From Oscillospiraceae bacterium (lineage in GTDB: Bacteria > Bacillota > Clostridia > Oscillospirales > Ruminococcaceae): a DNA stretch of 64,000 nucleotides. Under the pieces are notes generated by a model. It saw only the letters and a list, made by a program, of their open reading frames with translations. It did not search any database and had not been told where the DNA came from. Shown here piece by piece: positions 1 to 8,281 of the stretch. The translations under genes were made by a program, and so were the position numbers. Numbering within the stretch: the first letter of the stretch is position 1; the number at the start of each line of letters is the position of its first letter. Where the stretch lies: contig JAFXBK010000083.1 of assembly GCA_017521825.1 (NCBI GenBank), positions 1 to 64,000 on the forward strand. The letters are read 5' to 3'.

Positions 1-500
1 CAGCCGCAAAAAATCAAAAAAGCCTTCTGAAAAGTCTCCGGAACTGTCCTGCTTTTATGTTCGGCTACGGAATAAATTATTCCGCCCTTTTGGATTCCGG
101 CAAAAAATCCGAACAGAAAAAATGGAAAGTGGATAAAAACTTTTTCAGAAACTACGGCGAAATCATGCTTTTTCCGACGCCTTCATTTTCTTTCCCCCTG
201 AGCACCTCTCCTTGTGATATTCCCGATATCCGTATCGGAGAATATTCTTTTAGTCTGCTGAGGAATCTTGCCGATTGCATAAAGGCCGGAAAAGATCTTA
301 ACAACTGTCTCGGAAAAAGCATTTTTCAAAAGGGCGCGGTGGTTGTTATGTACCGGAATGGAAAAGCCCTTGCCGCCGCGGAAGTTTTTGAAAAGAAGGT
401 TGTCCGCGTTCTTGCAAAAAACAATGAACCTATAAATGATTTTCCTCCTTTAAAAAAAGCCTTTGAGGAATGGAGCAGAAAAACCGGATTTCAGTATTGA
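1..500 (+). CDS. PcfJ-like protein, C-terminal part (cut by window edge)
   Basis: The frame is open from base 3 without a start codon, so the gene begins left of the window; the first ATG inside (57) is probably internal. The visible ~165 residues contain an L-x3-I-x-AGKDLNNCLG segment, a hydrophobic VVVMYRNGKALAAAEVF strand and a closing FEEWSRK helix. This order resembles the C-terminal core of PcfJ-like proteins, which occur on conjugative plasmids, ICEs and phages and whose biochemical role is unknown. The assignment rests on this motif pattern only. If right, it fits a mobile-element setting for the left end of the window. Confidence 0.5.
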   Translation, partial: AAKNQKSLLKSLRNCPAFMFGYGINYSALLDSGKKSEQKKWKVDKNFFRNYGEIMLFPTPSFSFPLSTSPCDIPDIRIGEYSFSLLRNLADCIKAGKDLNNCLGKSIFQKGAVVVMYRNGKALAAAEVFEKKVVRVLAKNNEPINDFPPLKKAFEEWSRKTGFQY

Positions 501-550
501 TTATAAAGAACCCAGCAAAACTTGACGTCCCCCTTTTGGTACATTCTTTT

Positions 551-559
551 TGGTATAAT
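551..559 (+). promoter_or_regulatory. Extended -10 promoter for the 64-aa gene
   Basis: TGGTATAAT matches the TGnTATAAT extended -10 consensus. It lies 37 bases before the start at 596. No good -35 is seen, as is common for extended -10 promoters. Confidence 0.5.
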
Positions 560-595
560 ATTTTCAACATTTCAAAAGAAAGGAACCTAAACAAT

Positions 596-790
596 ATGAA
601 AAGAGAAATTATAAATGACATGTGTAACCGCCTAATCGGCTATATCCAGTATGAAGACAACGGCGACCAGGTGCTTTACAGTAAAAACAACGTCCGGCTT
701 GGAATCTACCGTGTTTCCGTTGATATGACGTTTGATAACAGAAATATCCGAGTTGGTTACGGAAATGTTTTGATGAGGCTTCTAAAATAG
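596..790 (+). CDS. Small hypothetical protein (64 aa)
   Basis: The ATG at 596 is chosen because GAAAGG lies about 12 bases upstream and an extended -10 promoter precedes it; the frame is open further left but without a ribosome site. The product starts MKREIINDMCNRLIGYIQY and is a mixed alpha/beta chain with no membrane segment, no cysteine pair beyond C10 and no family that I recognise. It stands alone between two promoters. No function is proposed. Confidence 0.45.
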   Translation: MKREIINDMCNRLIGYIQYEDNGDQVLYSKNNVRLGIYRVSVDMTFDNRNIRVGYGNVLMRLLK

Positions 791-811
791 TGTAATTTCC
801 GGTTGCTCCTG

Positions 812-820
812 TGATATAAT
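812..820 (+). promoter_or_regulatory. Extended -10 promoter for the 342-aa gene
   Basis: TGATATAAT fits the extended -10 consensus exactly and lies 30 bases before the ATG at 850, with AAAGAGG as ribosome site between them. Confidence 0.5.
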
Positions 821-849
821 AATCCGGCAATAAAGAAAGAGGTGTTTTT

Positions 850-1878
850 ATGCTAGAAATTATTGATAAAAAGTCCCGTTTCGCAAATCTTTTGCCGGAA
901 GAATATATTTCGCTTATGTTTGAAAGAACGGATGAGGACGGAATTCTCTATATTCCCGGCTGGTATTCGGATGTTCCTGAAAACAACAATGAAAATGACA
1001 GTTATCGCTGCCGGATAAACTGGAATCTTTCGGATCTTGAGAAAATTTCCGAAAAATTCAGAACGATTTATGATGGAATCAAAAAAATTGCCGCTCTTTA
1101 TGACAATATTGACGACGATCCCGAAAACGCAAAAAAACTTCTTGATAAAAATGATTTTGAAATCTGGAATACGTATATCCGTCCTTTTGATGATAACGGA
1201 TTTGACCGGACTCTCATTTCCGATATAATCGACCGGCTTCAGACGATCGATTATATAAAAAGAATTTCCGCAAATCTTTCAAAGGGAGAAAAACTTACCG
1301 AAATCGAAAAGCAAATTTTAAGAGAAGATATGGATATTTCCGTTTCAGAAGAAGAACTTTTGCTTCTGGAGCAGGATAGAAACAATCTTACGAAAGAAGC
1401 CGAAAACCGAATAGGTAAAGGAATGTGTGCCTGCTCCGTAATTATAAGGGCCATGCGCACCTGCAAGCTTATGGAAATCGGCGCACCAGAATTAATCATA
1501 AGAAACGAAGGAAAGGTTTTTGCGGCGGCAATGGTTCTCCATGAATACGGCGTTTCCATGGAAACGGTGGGTAACACCGTCCGGCTCAACATCGAAAAAC
1601 TTGAAACCATGACAGAGGACGAGCTTGATGAATATTATCACCCGAAAAAATCAAATTCCAGAAAAAGCATGGCGCCGCTTTTCGTATATCTCATCCTTAA
1701 AGAAAAATCCAACAGCAAAATCCACCTTCGCCAACAGGATATCCTGAACTTTCTCGCAAAATATCCTTATGAAGTTTCCATTGAACGAAAAGCTCTCAGC
1801 CGGATAATACATAACCTTATCGATTCCCAGCTTTCCGTCTTCAGCGACCAGAGCGGAACCTGGTTTGAACAGGAATAA
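850..1878 (+). CDS. Hypothetical protein with possible C-terminal winged-helix domain
   Basis: A 342-residue soluble protein. Residues 1-150 are acidic and helical with no recognised motif. Residues ~190-255 form a compact segment with paired cysteines (CACS). The last ~70 residues (MAPLFVYLILKEKS, then HLRQQDILNFLAKYP and ERKALSRIIHNLIDSQ) resemble the winged-helix segment seen at the start of many Firmicutes transcription regulators of the WYL/DeoR kind, here placed at the C-terminus. A DNA-binding role is inferred from that segment only. It has its own promoter and converges on the gene at 2111-2461 with a shared terminator. Confidence 0.5.
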   Translation: MLEIIDKKSRFANLLPEEYISLMFERTDEDGILYIPGWYSDVPENNNENDSYRCRINWNLSDLEKISEKFRTIYDGIKKIAALYDNIDDDPENAKKLLDKNDFEIWNTYIRPFDDNGFDRTLISDIIDRLQTIDYIKRISANLSKGEKLTEIEKQILREDMDISVSEEELLLLEQDRNNLTKEAENRIGKGMCACSVIIRAMRTCKLMEIGAPELIIRNEGKVFAAAMVLHEYGVSMETVGNTVRLNIEKLETMTEDELDEYYHPKKSNSRKSMAPLFVYLILKEKSNSKIHLRQQDILNFLAKYPYEVSIERKALSRIIHNLIDSQLSVFSDQSGTWFEQE

Positions 1879-2063
1879 CAAAAAAGATAAATAAGGGCAG
1901 CACTTCACCTCTTTAAGAGCAAGATTGCTTTTATTATTTTTTCGTAACGTTTTTCTATCATATTTTTATAAAATCATTTTTTACGCATTGTTTGAATCAA
2001 AATTAAATTTATATGCTATTGATTTAAAACGGTTAGAATAAACCGCATTAGCATCAGATAAAA

Positions 2064-2100
2064 AGAAATCCTGTGCTCAAATGAGCACGGGATTCTTTTT
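2064..2100. terminator. Bidirectional intrinsic terminator
   Basis: The stem CCTGTGCTC-aaat-GAGCACGGG is extended by AATCC/GGATT and flanked by T5 on the right and A4 on the left. It lies between convergent genes and works in either direction. The GTGCTC/GAGCAC core recurs in other hairpins of the window (46151, 54871). Confidence 0.8.
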
Positions 2101-2110
2101 ATAATCAGAA

Positions 2111-2461
2111 TTAGTATAAGATTTCTTCAAGCTCTTCAAATTCTTCATCAAGAGCAAGTTCGTACTGCATAATTTCTTTTATTGTATCTATGTATTCTTC
2201 AACTCCGCCATCATAAAAATGAGTCAGTTCACATTTATATAAATCCACAATAAAATCAATTATGTTTTTGTGCTCAAAAGGCAGGTGCCAGGTATCATCC
2301 AGCACTTCTGTTACCTGAGGAAGAATGCTTTCATCGATTCGGTCGATTTTTTTCAGAAACTTTCTCAATTCTTTTTCTTCATCCGCAATATTGGCAAACT
2401 GTTCTTCATAGTCTTCGGGTTTCATTGCGGCGATATAATCTTTCAATCTTTTTTCTTCCAT
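2111..2461 (-). CDS. Acidic hypothetical protein (116 aa)
   Basis: A very acidic, all-helical chain with a glutamate-rich C-terminus (EEFEELEEILY) and no membrane segment. The start is supported by GGGAGG 8 bases upstream. It has no motif that I recognise. Small acidic proteins of this kind are common as immunity or inhibitor proteins in accessory regions, but nothing here proves such a role. It diverges from the LRR operon promoter and ends at a shared terminator. Confidence 0.55.
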   Translation of the reverse strand: MEEKRLKDYIAAMKPEDYEEQFANIADEEKELRKFLKKIDRIDESILPQVTEVLDDTWHLPFEHKNIIDFIVDLYKCELTHFYDGGVEEYIDTIKEIMQYELALDEEFEELEEILY

Positions 2462-2594
2462 TATAAAACCTCCCTGTTTTTCAACTTGCCTTCATTATAC
2501 CCCCCCGAAATTTTTTGCAATATGCATACTCCATAAAAGAAGCCGTTTATTTTCAACAAAAACTCCGAAAATTCATGTTAAACAACCAGCATAG

Positions 2595-2623
2595 TTTACA
2601 ACCAAAAATGAAGAGTCTATAAT
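2595..2623 (+). promoter_or_regulatory. Promoter of the LRR/MoxR/VWA operon
   Basis: TTTACA and TATAAT are separated by exactly 17 bases, 63 bases before the first ATG of the operon. No other promoter of similar quality was seen until 18534, so this one probably drives all the LRR-MoxR-VWA genes. Confidence 0.7.
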
Positions 2624-2685
2624 AATAAATATAAATCATTTTACACTGATTAAAATGTGTTTTTTGATTACAGGAGGTTTTGAAA

Positions 2686-3812
2686 ATGAGCGAAATTAAC
2701 GATTTTATCAAGGACATAATGGAAAACAGCGACGGAAGCGAAGTTCGCGTCGGAGATTTTATCATAAAAAGTGAGTACGGTAAGGATGCCTATTATGTCG
2801 GCGAAGGCGGATTTGTTGATATCCCGGAGGAAATCGACGAAAGAACCTGGCTCCGTTTTCAGGGCTCGAAAACATCACCGGAATAAAAATCCCCAAAACC
2901 ATTTCTACTGTTAATGCCAAAATTTTCAGCGAAACGGAATTCGGAAGTTTTGAAACTCTTGAGGAAGTAATTTTTCCGGAAGGGTTCGGTAAAATCGTCG
3001 GAAACGGTTGCTTTGCAAACTTTCCTAGACTTGAAAAAGTAAATCTTCCGGAATCCCTTGAATATCTCGGATATAATGCTTTTAAAAACACTCCGTTTAT
3101 GGAAAACCATTTTGAAAACATTGATGGTTGCCATTACCTTGGAAACTTCCTTGTTTCTTCGGATAAAAATATCGAAAATGCTGTAATCCGCGAAGGAACT
3201 AAAATGGTCTGCGCCTGGGCATTTAAAGGACGCAAAAACCTTGTAAGCGTAACTTTTCCTGCTTCGGTAAAAATTATCGGCGACCAAGCTTTTTGCGGAT
3301 GCGAAAAACTCCGTGAGATATGCTTCCCCTCCGACGGACTTAAAATCATTGAAGATTCTGCATTTACAGGCTGCCTTGGAGTAAAAAAGATTGATATTCC
3401 GGATAGCTGCCACCGGATTTCCGACATTGCCTTTATTTCCAACACCGGCAAGAAAATCCTTTATCCGGATTATGCATATATCCCGGGGATCGACCCCAAA
3501 AGCTGCAACACCATACAGGCGGAATTTTATGCGAACTGCTATGCAACGTCGTTTGAACGCCATTCTGCCGAAGAACAACAGATCTATGACGAATACATCG
3601 TAAAACACAAATCAAAATATCTTGCCAAGTTGCTTGAACCTTTAAAACTCGGCTGTCTTGGCCATGTCGGCGAGAAAGTTCTTACAGCCAAAAACATAAC
3701 CGAACTTATCGACACCGCTTCCAAAAACAAAAACACCGAGGCTGTTGCTTTCCTTATGAACTGGAAAGAAGAACACGGACTTTATCCGAAAAGCAAAAAA
3801 GGAGGAAAATAA
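2686..3812 (+). pseudogene. LRR protein, first gene of the operon, with a -1 frameshift
   Basis: The ATG at 2686 has AGGAGG 8 bases upstream. The first frame stops at 2884-2886 after 66 codons, but homology continues in the next frame from about 2865 (LENITGIKIPKTIS) to 3812. Restoring one G in the GGG run at 2862-2864 would join them. The joined product has ~4 BspA-type LRR repeats, then the helical module shared by the operon (YIVKHKSKYLAKLLEP ... AVAFLMNWKEEHG) and a basic tail. There is no signal peptide. It may be a true null allele, a phase-variable site or a base-calling error; the rest of the frame shows no further damage, so the break is recent or artefactual. Confidence 0.75.
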
Positions 3813-3813
3813 A

Positions 3814-4344
3814 ATGTTAAATGATGAAAAACTCTGGTTTATTGAAGAAGAGGATTTGAATAAAAAGTCTGTTTCCGTTGAAGCGGGAGCAAAAATCATA
3901 AGTTCTGATTGTTGGCTTTTTGAAGATTGGGTAGACAGAACCGATGCAAACGGAAACCCCTGCGGATGTTACTGCGAAATGAGAGAAAGCAAATTTGAGG
4001 AAATCTTCATTCCGAATTCCGTTGAAGTTGTTGAAGACAGCGCTTTTCGTAATCACAAAAATCTTAAAAAAATAAGCGTTCTCGAAAACGTAATCGAAAT
4101 CGGCAAAAACGCGTTCGCAGGATGCGAAAATCTTGGTTTTGTTGTTGCGCCTCTTGTAAACATAAAAACTGTTTCAGATGCAGAAAGCAAAATCAAACTT
4201 GCAACGGGATACATTCTTAACAAGGAACTTTATTCCGAAGAAATTGCTGCCGAATATGAAAAATATATCAAAAGACAACGGGCAAAAATAATTCTTAATG
4301 CACAGCTTTTGGGATTATTTGAAGTTGCCGAAAAACTTGACTAA
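3814..4344 (+). CDS. Short LRR protein with partial helical module
   Basis: It starts two bases after the previous stop, with GGAGG inside that gene's last codons. It has an atypical acidic N-terminus, two LRR units (EEIFIPNSVEVVEDSAF; KKISVLENVIEIGKNAF) and then LATGYILNKELYSEE-x7-YIKRQR, which aligns with the first half of the operon's helical module. The second half (the ALLLEYKN motif) is missing, so the protein is a truncated paralogue at 176 aa. It is cytoplasmic by sequence. Its function is presumably the same as that of its larger relatives, in recognition or scaffolding. Confidence 0.7.
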   Translation: MLNDEKLWFIEEEDLNKKSVSVEAGAKIISSDCWLFEDWVDRTDANGNPCGCYCEMRESKFEEIFIPNSVEVVEDSAFRNHKNLKKISVLENVIEIGKNAFAGCENLGFVVAPLVNIKTVSDAESKIKLATGYILNKELYSEEIAAEYEKYIKRQRAKIILNAQLLGLFEVAEKLD

Positions 4345-4364
4345 AACCTGAGGAGTGTTTCCGA

Positions 4365-5747
4365 ATGAACGAAGAAAATCTTGAAAAACTGAATAAGCTT
4401 GCGCTGGAAGTTCTTCGTCTTTCAAGGAACACTCTGCTTGTAAATCTGCGTTTCCTCGATTCCGCGCTGAGCCGTTTTGAATATATTCCGACGGAAAAAT
4501 CCACCCTGCTGACCGACGGCGAACATCTGCTTTATAACCCGGAGCACGTTCTCAAACGCTATAAGCACGAAAAGGAACGCCCGGTGCGCGACTATCTTCA
4601 TATTGTTTTCCATTGCGTTTACCGCCATATGTTCATGGATCCAAGCCTTGACCGGCCGCTCTGGGACCTTGCCTGCGATATTGCGGTGGAAAACATAATA
4701 TCGGAACTGGGGCTTCGTTCCACCACTTCCGAAATCGAAAGCCTCCAGCAAAACTACATAAACGAACTGAAAAGCAAAACAAAGCTCCTCACTGCGGAAA
4801 AAATTTACCGCTGCTTCAAGGACGAAAACCTCGACCCGATGAAGGCGACGGATATCCGCGCAAGGTTTTATGCGGATAACCACGAAATCTGGTATATGAC
4901 TTCCGAAGAGGCAGAAGCGGCATACGGCGTTTCATTCGGAGTAACACAAGGCGAAAGTTCCGGCGGCGAAGGTGATTCTGCTGAAGGTGAAGGCGGATTC
5001 GCAATGACGAAGGCGGAACTTGCACAGATGTGGAAGGATATTTCCGAACGCATGGGAATAGATCTTGAAACTTTCTCAAAAATGCAGGGACGCCACGCCG
5101 GAAGCCTTACCCAAAACCTTCTTGCAGTGAACCGTGAAAAATACGATTACACCGCCTTCCTCAAAAAATTCGCCGTTATGGGCGAACAGATGAGGATAAA
5201 CGACGATGAGTTCGACTATATTTTCTACACCTACGGGCTTGACATTTACGAAAACATGCCTCTCATCGAGCCGCTGGAATATAAGGAAGTGAAAGCGATA
5301 AAGGAATTTGTCATCGCAATCGATACTTCCGGTTCAACTTCCGGAGAGCTTGTTCAGAAGTTTGTTCAGAAAACATACAACATTTTGAAATCAACGGAGA
5401 GCTTTTTCTCCAAAGTGAATATCCACATAATCCAATGCGACGCGGATATTCAGGAGGACAGAAAAATCACCTGCCAGGAGGATTTTGATGAATACCTGAA
5501 AACAATGCAGATACGAGGACTTGGTGGAACGGACTTCCGCCCGGTTTTCGAATATGTGGAAACGCTCCGCAAAAACAAGGAGTTCACAAATCTTAAGGGG
5601 CTAATCTATTTTACCGACGGTTACGGCGATTTTCCGGCGAAAAAGCCGGATTACGATACAGCTTTCGTCTTTGTTGACAACGAATACAACAACCCGGATG
5701 TGCCGCCATGGGCAATCAAACTTGTTTTACAGAAAGATGAAATCTGA
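4365..5747 (+). CDS. VWA-domain protein with N-terminal metallopeptidase-like domain (DUF2201 type)
   Basis: A 460-aa soluble protein of the family in which a metallopeptidase-like N-domain precedes a VWA domain. Seen: H79-x3-H83-x4-H88 in the N-domain, a low-complexity G/E-rich linker (~195-210), and a complete MIDAS in the C-domain with DTSGS (D320), T389 in GGTD and D418 in FTDGYGD. VWA proteins of this type pair with MoxR AAA+ ATPases, which remodel or insert metal into client complexes; such a partner lies in the same operon (8278-9789). The intact MIDAS suggests metal-dependent protein binding. Whether the N-domain is a peptidase is unknown: the histidines do not spell the usual HExxH. 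Confidence 0.85.
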   Translation: MNEENLEKLNKLALEVLRLSRNTLLVNLRFLDSALSRFEYIPTEKSTLLTDGEHLLYNPEHVLKRYKHEKERPVRDYLHIVFHCVYRHMFMDPSLDRPLWDLACDIAVENIISELGLRSTTSEIESLQQNYINELKSKTKLLTAEKIYRCFKDENLDPMKATDIRARFYADNHEIWYMTSEEAEAAYGVSFGVTQGESSGGEGDSAEGEGGFAMTKAELAQMWKDISERMGIDLETFSKMQGRHAGSLTQNLLAVNREKYDYTAFLKKFAVMGEQMRINDDEFDYIFYTYGLDIYENMPLIEPLEYKEVKAIKEFVIAIDTSGSTSGELVQKFVQKTYNILKSTESFFSKVNIHIIQCDADIQEDRKITCQEDFDEYLKTMQIRGLGGTDFRPVFEYVETLRKNKEFTNLKGLIYFTDGYGDFPAKKPDYDTAFVFVDNEYNNPDVPPWAIKLVLQKDEI

Positions 5748-5759
5748 GGAGGAACAAAA

Positions 5760-7835
5760 ATGAGTAACGCAAGCGATTTTGTAATAGAAAAAAACGTTTT
5801 GGTGCATTATCAGGGTTCTGAGGAACATGTTGTTATTCCGGAAGGAATAACTAAAATTGCACCCCGTATATTTTGGAATAATAACAATGTAAAAAGTATT
5901 GTGGTTGCCGATACTGTAAGAGAAATCGGATTCAGAACTTTTTCCGGTTGCGGAAAACTCGAAAAAATTATTTTGTCCGCGGGTTTAAGGAAAATACCCA
6001 ACGAAGCTTTCAGTTTTTGCCCTGAACTCAAATCGGTGCAGCTTTCAGACCGCATAACAGAAATAGGAAAAGAAGCTTTCTGTTATTGCTCAAAACTTGA
6101 ATCCATTGCAATTCCGGAAGGAGTTACTGAAATTGGTGACGGTGCATTTTCAATGTGTAAAAACTTAAAAAAAGTTTACCTGCCTGAAAGCCTCGTATCT
6201 CTTGGAAACGCGGCATTTGCAAGCTGTGAAAAGCTGGAGGATATCAACATTCCTGATTCGCTCACCAATATCGGCCTTAATGCTTTTTTTAATACTGCAG
6301 TACCGATGATAATTATACATAATGAGTTACTCAATTGTAATTGTGATGGAGATGTGGTAATTCCGGACGGAGTAGAAGTAATTAAATCGGTAACACAATG
6401 TGGAAAAGCAATAAAAAGCATAAGCATCCCGGAAAGTGTTTCCGTAATCGAAGAAGGAGCTATCATATATTTTGATGGAAATTTTACAATAAAATGTTCG
6501 AGCGAAAAATGGAATTTGCTGTGGGAATCGCTCGGAAAGTCAAAACCGGCAACCAAAGTGGAGTTTTGTCATTGCTATTTAAGTAGTGTAAGTGATTTTT
6601 CAAATGATTGCAAAAGGATTTTAAATTATTTAAACCGGGAAAAAGAAAAAGTTCTCGAACTTATAATTAAAGCAAACGATGAAAACAGTTTGGCAAACAT
6701 TTTGAATATAGTAAAACCGCTCACCCCGGATGCGATAGAAAACTACATTAAAAAGTGCGATAAATCAGCCGGTATGGCGGCTTTGCTTATCCAATACCGC
6801 AAAGAAAAATATTCGGATAAAGAAATTCAAATTATCAAAGAAGATAGAATAGAAAAAGAACTCGGTATCAAAGAACGTAAAGTTGCCGATTGGAAAGAAA
6901 TATTCACATTCAAGGTAACAGACGGAAAAATTACAATTAACAGTTACAAAGGTAAGGATACATTTGTTGAAGTGCCTGAATTTATTGGCAAGAATCCAGT
7001 TACAGCAATAGGTAAAAATGCTTTTTCACAAAACAACCGCACATGCGACGAAGAGCGGAAGAAGTTTTTTAGGGAAGAGTTGACCACAGTTATATTACCG
7101 GATTCTGTAACTGTTATTGAGGAAAATGCATTTTCTTATTGTAAAAGCCTTGCGGAAGTCAGGTTGCCGTCGAAACTGGAAAAGATAGGAGAAGATGCTT
7201 TTTATGAATGTAAAAGTCTTTTGCAGATTGATTTGCCAGATACTCTCACAACAATTGGGAGAAGTGTGTTTACAAACTGCGAAAGTTTGCAGGAAATAAA
7301 AATTCCTTCAAAAATAAAGGAAATAGAGGCTTATACGTTTTTATGTTGTAAAAATCTTAAAAAAATCGGTTTGCCCGATGGTTTGGAATCTATTGGCAAG
7401 GGTGCATTTTCAAGATGCGAAAATCTGAATGAAATTAATGTCCCTTCAAAACTTGAACATCTTGACGGAACTTCTTTCAGTTTCTGCAAAAAGCTTGCTG
7501 ATAAGCAAGGTTTTGTGACTGTTGCCGGTATTATGTATAACTATTATGGGGATGATTCTAAAGTTACACTCCCCAAAAACATATTCGCAATCGGAGATAG
7601 GGCTTTTGAAAACAATAAAAGTATTAAAAAAGTTGTTATTCCGGAAGGAGTAATTTCTGTAGGTTTCAGAGCATTTGCAAATTGCTCAGAGCTTGAAATT
7701 GTTTTAATTCCAAACAGCCTTAAATCAACAGAAGATAATGCGTTCTATGAATGTCCGAAATTGAAATTTTCCGTTCCAAAAGGGAAAGAAGCAATCGTAG
7801 ATTATCGCGGAAGTGTACATTTCACCACGGAATAA
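5760..7835 (+). CDS. Large two-block LRR protein (691 aa)
   Basis: It begins with the operon's common cap (DFVIEKNVLVHYQG, then HVVIPEGIT) and carries no signal peptide. The first LRR block (~20-250, units of about 23 aa ending in IG..AF..C) is followed by the helical module (~280-365, ending MAALLIQYRKEKYS), a linker ELGIKERKVADWKEIF and a second LRR block (~385-680) that includes the LADKQGFVTVAGIMYNYYG insertion typical of these repeats. BspA-type LRRs bind proteins. Here the absence of export signals and the MoxR/VWA neighbours point to a cytoplasmic recognition role (inferred). AGGAGG lies 7 bases before the ATG. Confidence 0.8.
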   Translation: MSNASDFVIEKNVLVHYQGSEEHVVIPEGITKIAPRIFWNNNNVKSIVVADTVREIGFRTFSGCGKLEKIILSAGLRKIPNEAFSFCPELKSVQLSDRITEIGKEAFCYCSKLESIAIPEGVTEIGDGAFSMCKNLKKVYLPESLVSLGNAAFASCEKLEDINIPDSLTNIGLNAFFNTAVPMIIIHNELLNCNCDGDVVIPDGVEVIKSVTQCGKAIKSISIPESVSVIEEGAIIYFDGNFTIKCSSEKWNLLWESLGKSKPATKVEFCHCYLSSVSDFSNDCKRILNYLNREKEKVLELIIKANDENSLANILNIVKPLTPDAIENYIKKCDKSAGMAALLIQYRKEKYSDKEIQIIKEDRIEKELGIKERKVADWKEIFTFKVTDGKITINSYKGKDTFVEVPEFIGKNPVTAIGKNAFSQNNRTCDEERKKFFREELTTVILPDSVTVIEENAFSYCKSLAEVRLPSKLEKIGEDAFYECKSLLQIDLPDTLTTIGRSVFTNCESLQEIKIPSKIKEIEAYTFLCCKNLKKIGLPDGLESIGKGAFSRCENLNEINVPSKLEHLDGTSFSFCKKLADKQGFVTVAGIMYNYYGDDSKVTLPKNIFAIGDRAFENNKSIKKVVIPEGVISVGFRAFANCSELEIVLIPNSLKSTEDNAFYECPKLKFSVPKGKEAIVDYRGSVHFTTE

Positions 7836-7846
7836 GGAGGAACACC

Positions 7847-8281
7847 ATGGAATTTTTATCGATAATAATTGCTCTCATCGCGCTTGTTTTTTCGGTTTAT
7901 ACATACCGAAAAAGCGTTGTTCACGAACGAAAAAAGGCGACCCTCGATGCATATAACCGCCTTCAGAACGAGGCGCTTGATAACATAAATCTTTACAGCT
8001 CTCAAAGAATTGCCGGAATAATCGAAAATCCCCGTTCCGAAGAATTCAAAAAGCTCGGCGCATATATTGCAAGAATCGAACATTTCTGCGTCGGCGTGAA
8101 CAAGGAAATTTACGATAAAGATACCGTTTATGAACTCGCTCACGGATATTTTGACGGCGGCCTTCGCAAACGAATCGAACCAATCATCAACCGCAAGAAC
8201 ATCAATGGACACGATTTTTACGAAAATATACATAAGGTTTATGCCTGGATGGACGAAAAAACCGGAAAGGACGAAAAATGA
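7847..8281 (+). CDS. Membrane-anchored helical protein of the LRR/MoxR operon
   Basis: The ATG at 7847 is chosen for its AAGGAGG at the ideal distance; the longer open frame overlaps the previous gene. One N-terminal membrane helix (FLSIIIALIALVFSVYTY) is followed by ~120 residues of cytosolic helices, similar to small one-helix proteins of the DUF4760 kind. The stop overlaps the MoxR start (ATGA), so the two are translationally coupled. It could tether the AAA+/VWA complex to the membrane; this is inferred from coupling alone. Confidence 0.7.
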   Translation: MEFLSIIIALIALVFSVYTYRKSVVHERKKATLDAYNRLQNEALDNINLYSSQRIAGIIENPRSEEFKKLGAYIARIEHFCVGVNKEIYDKDTVYELAHGYFDGGLRKRIEPIINRKNINGHDFYENIHKVYAWMDEKTGKDEK

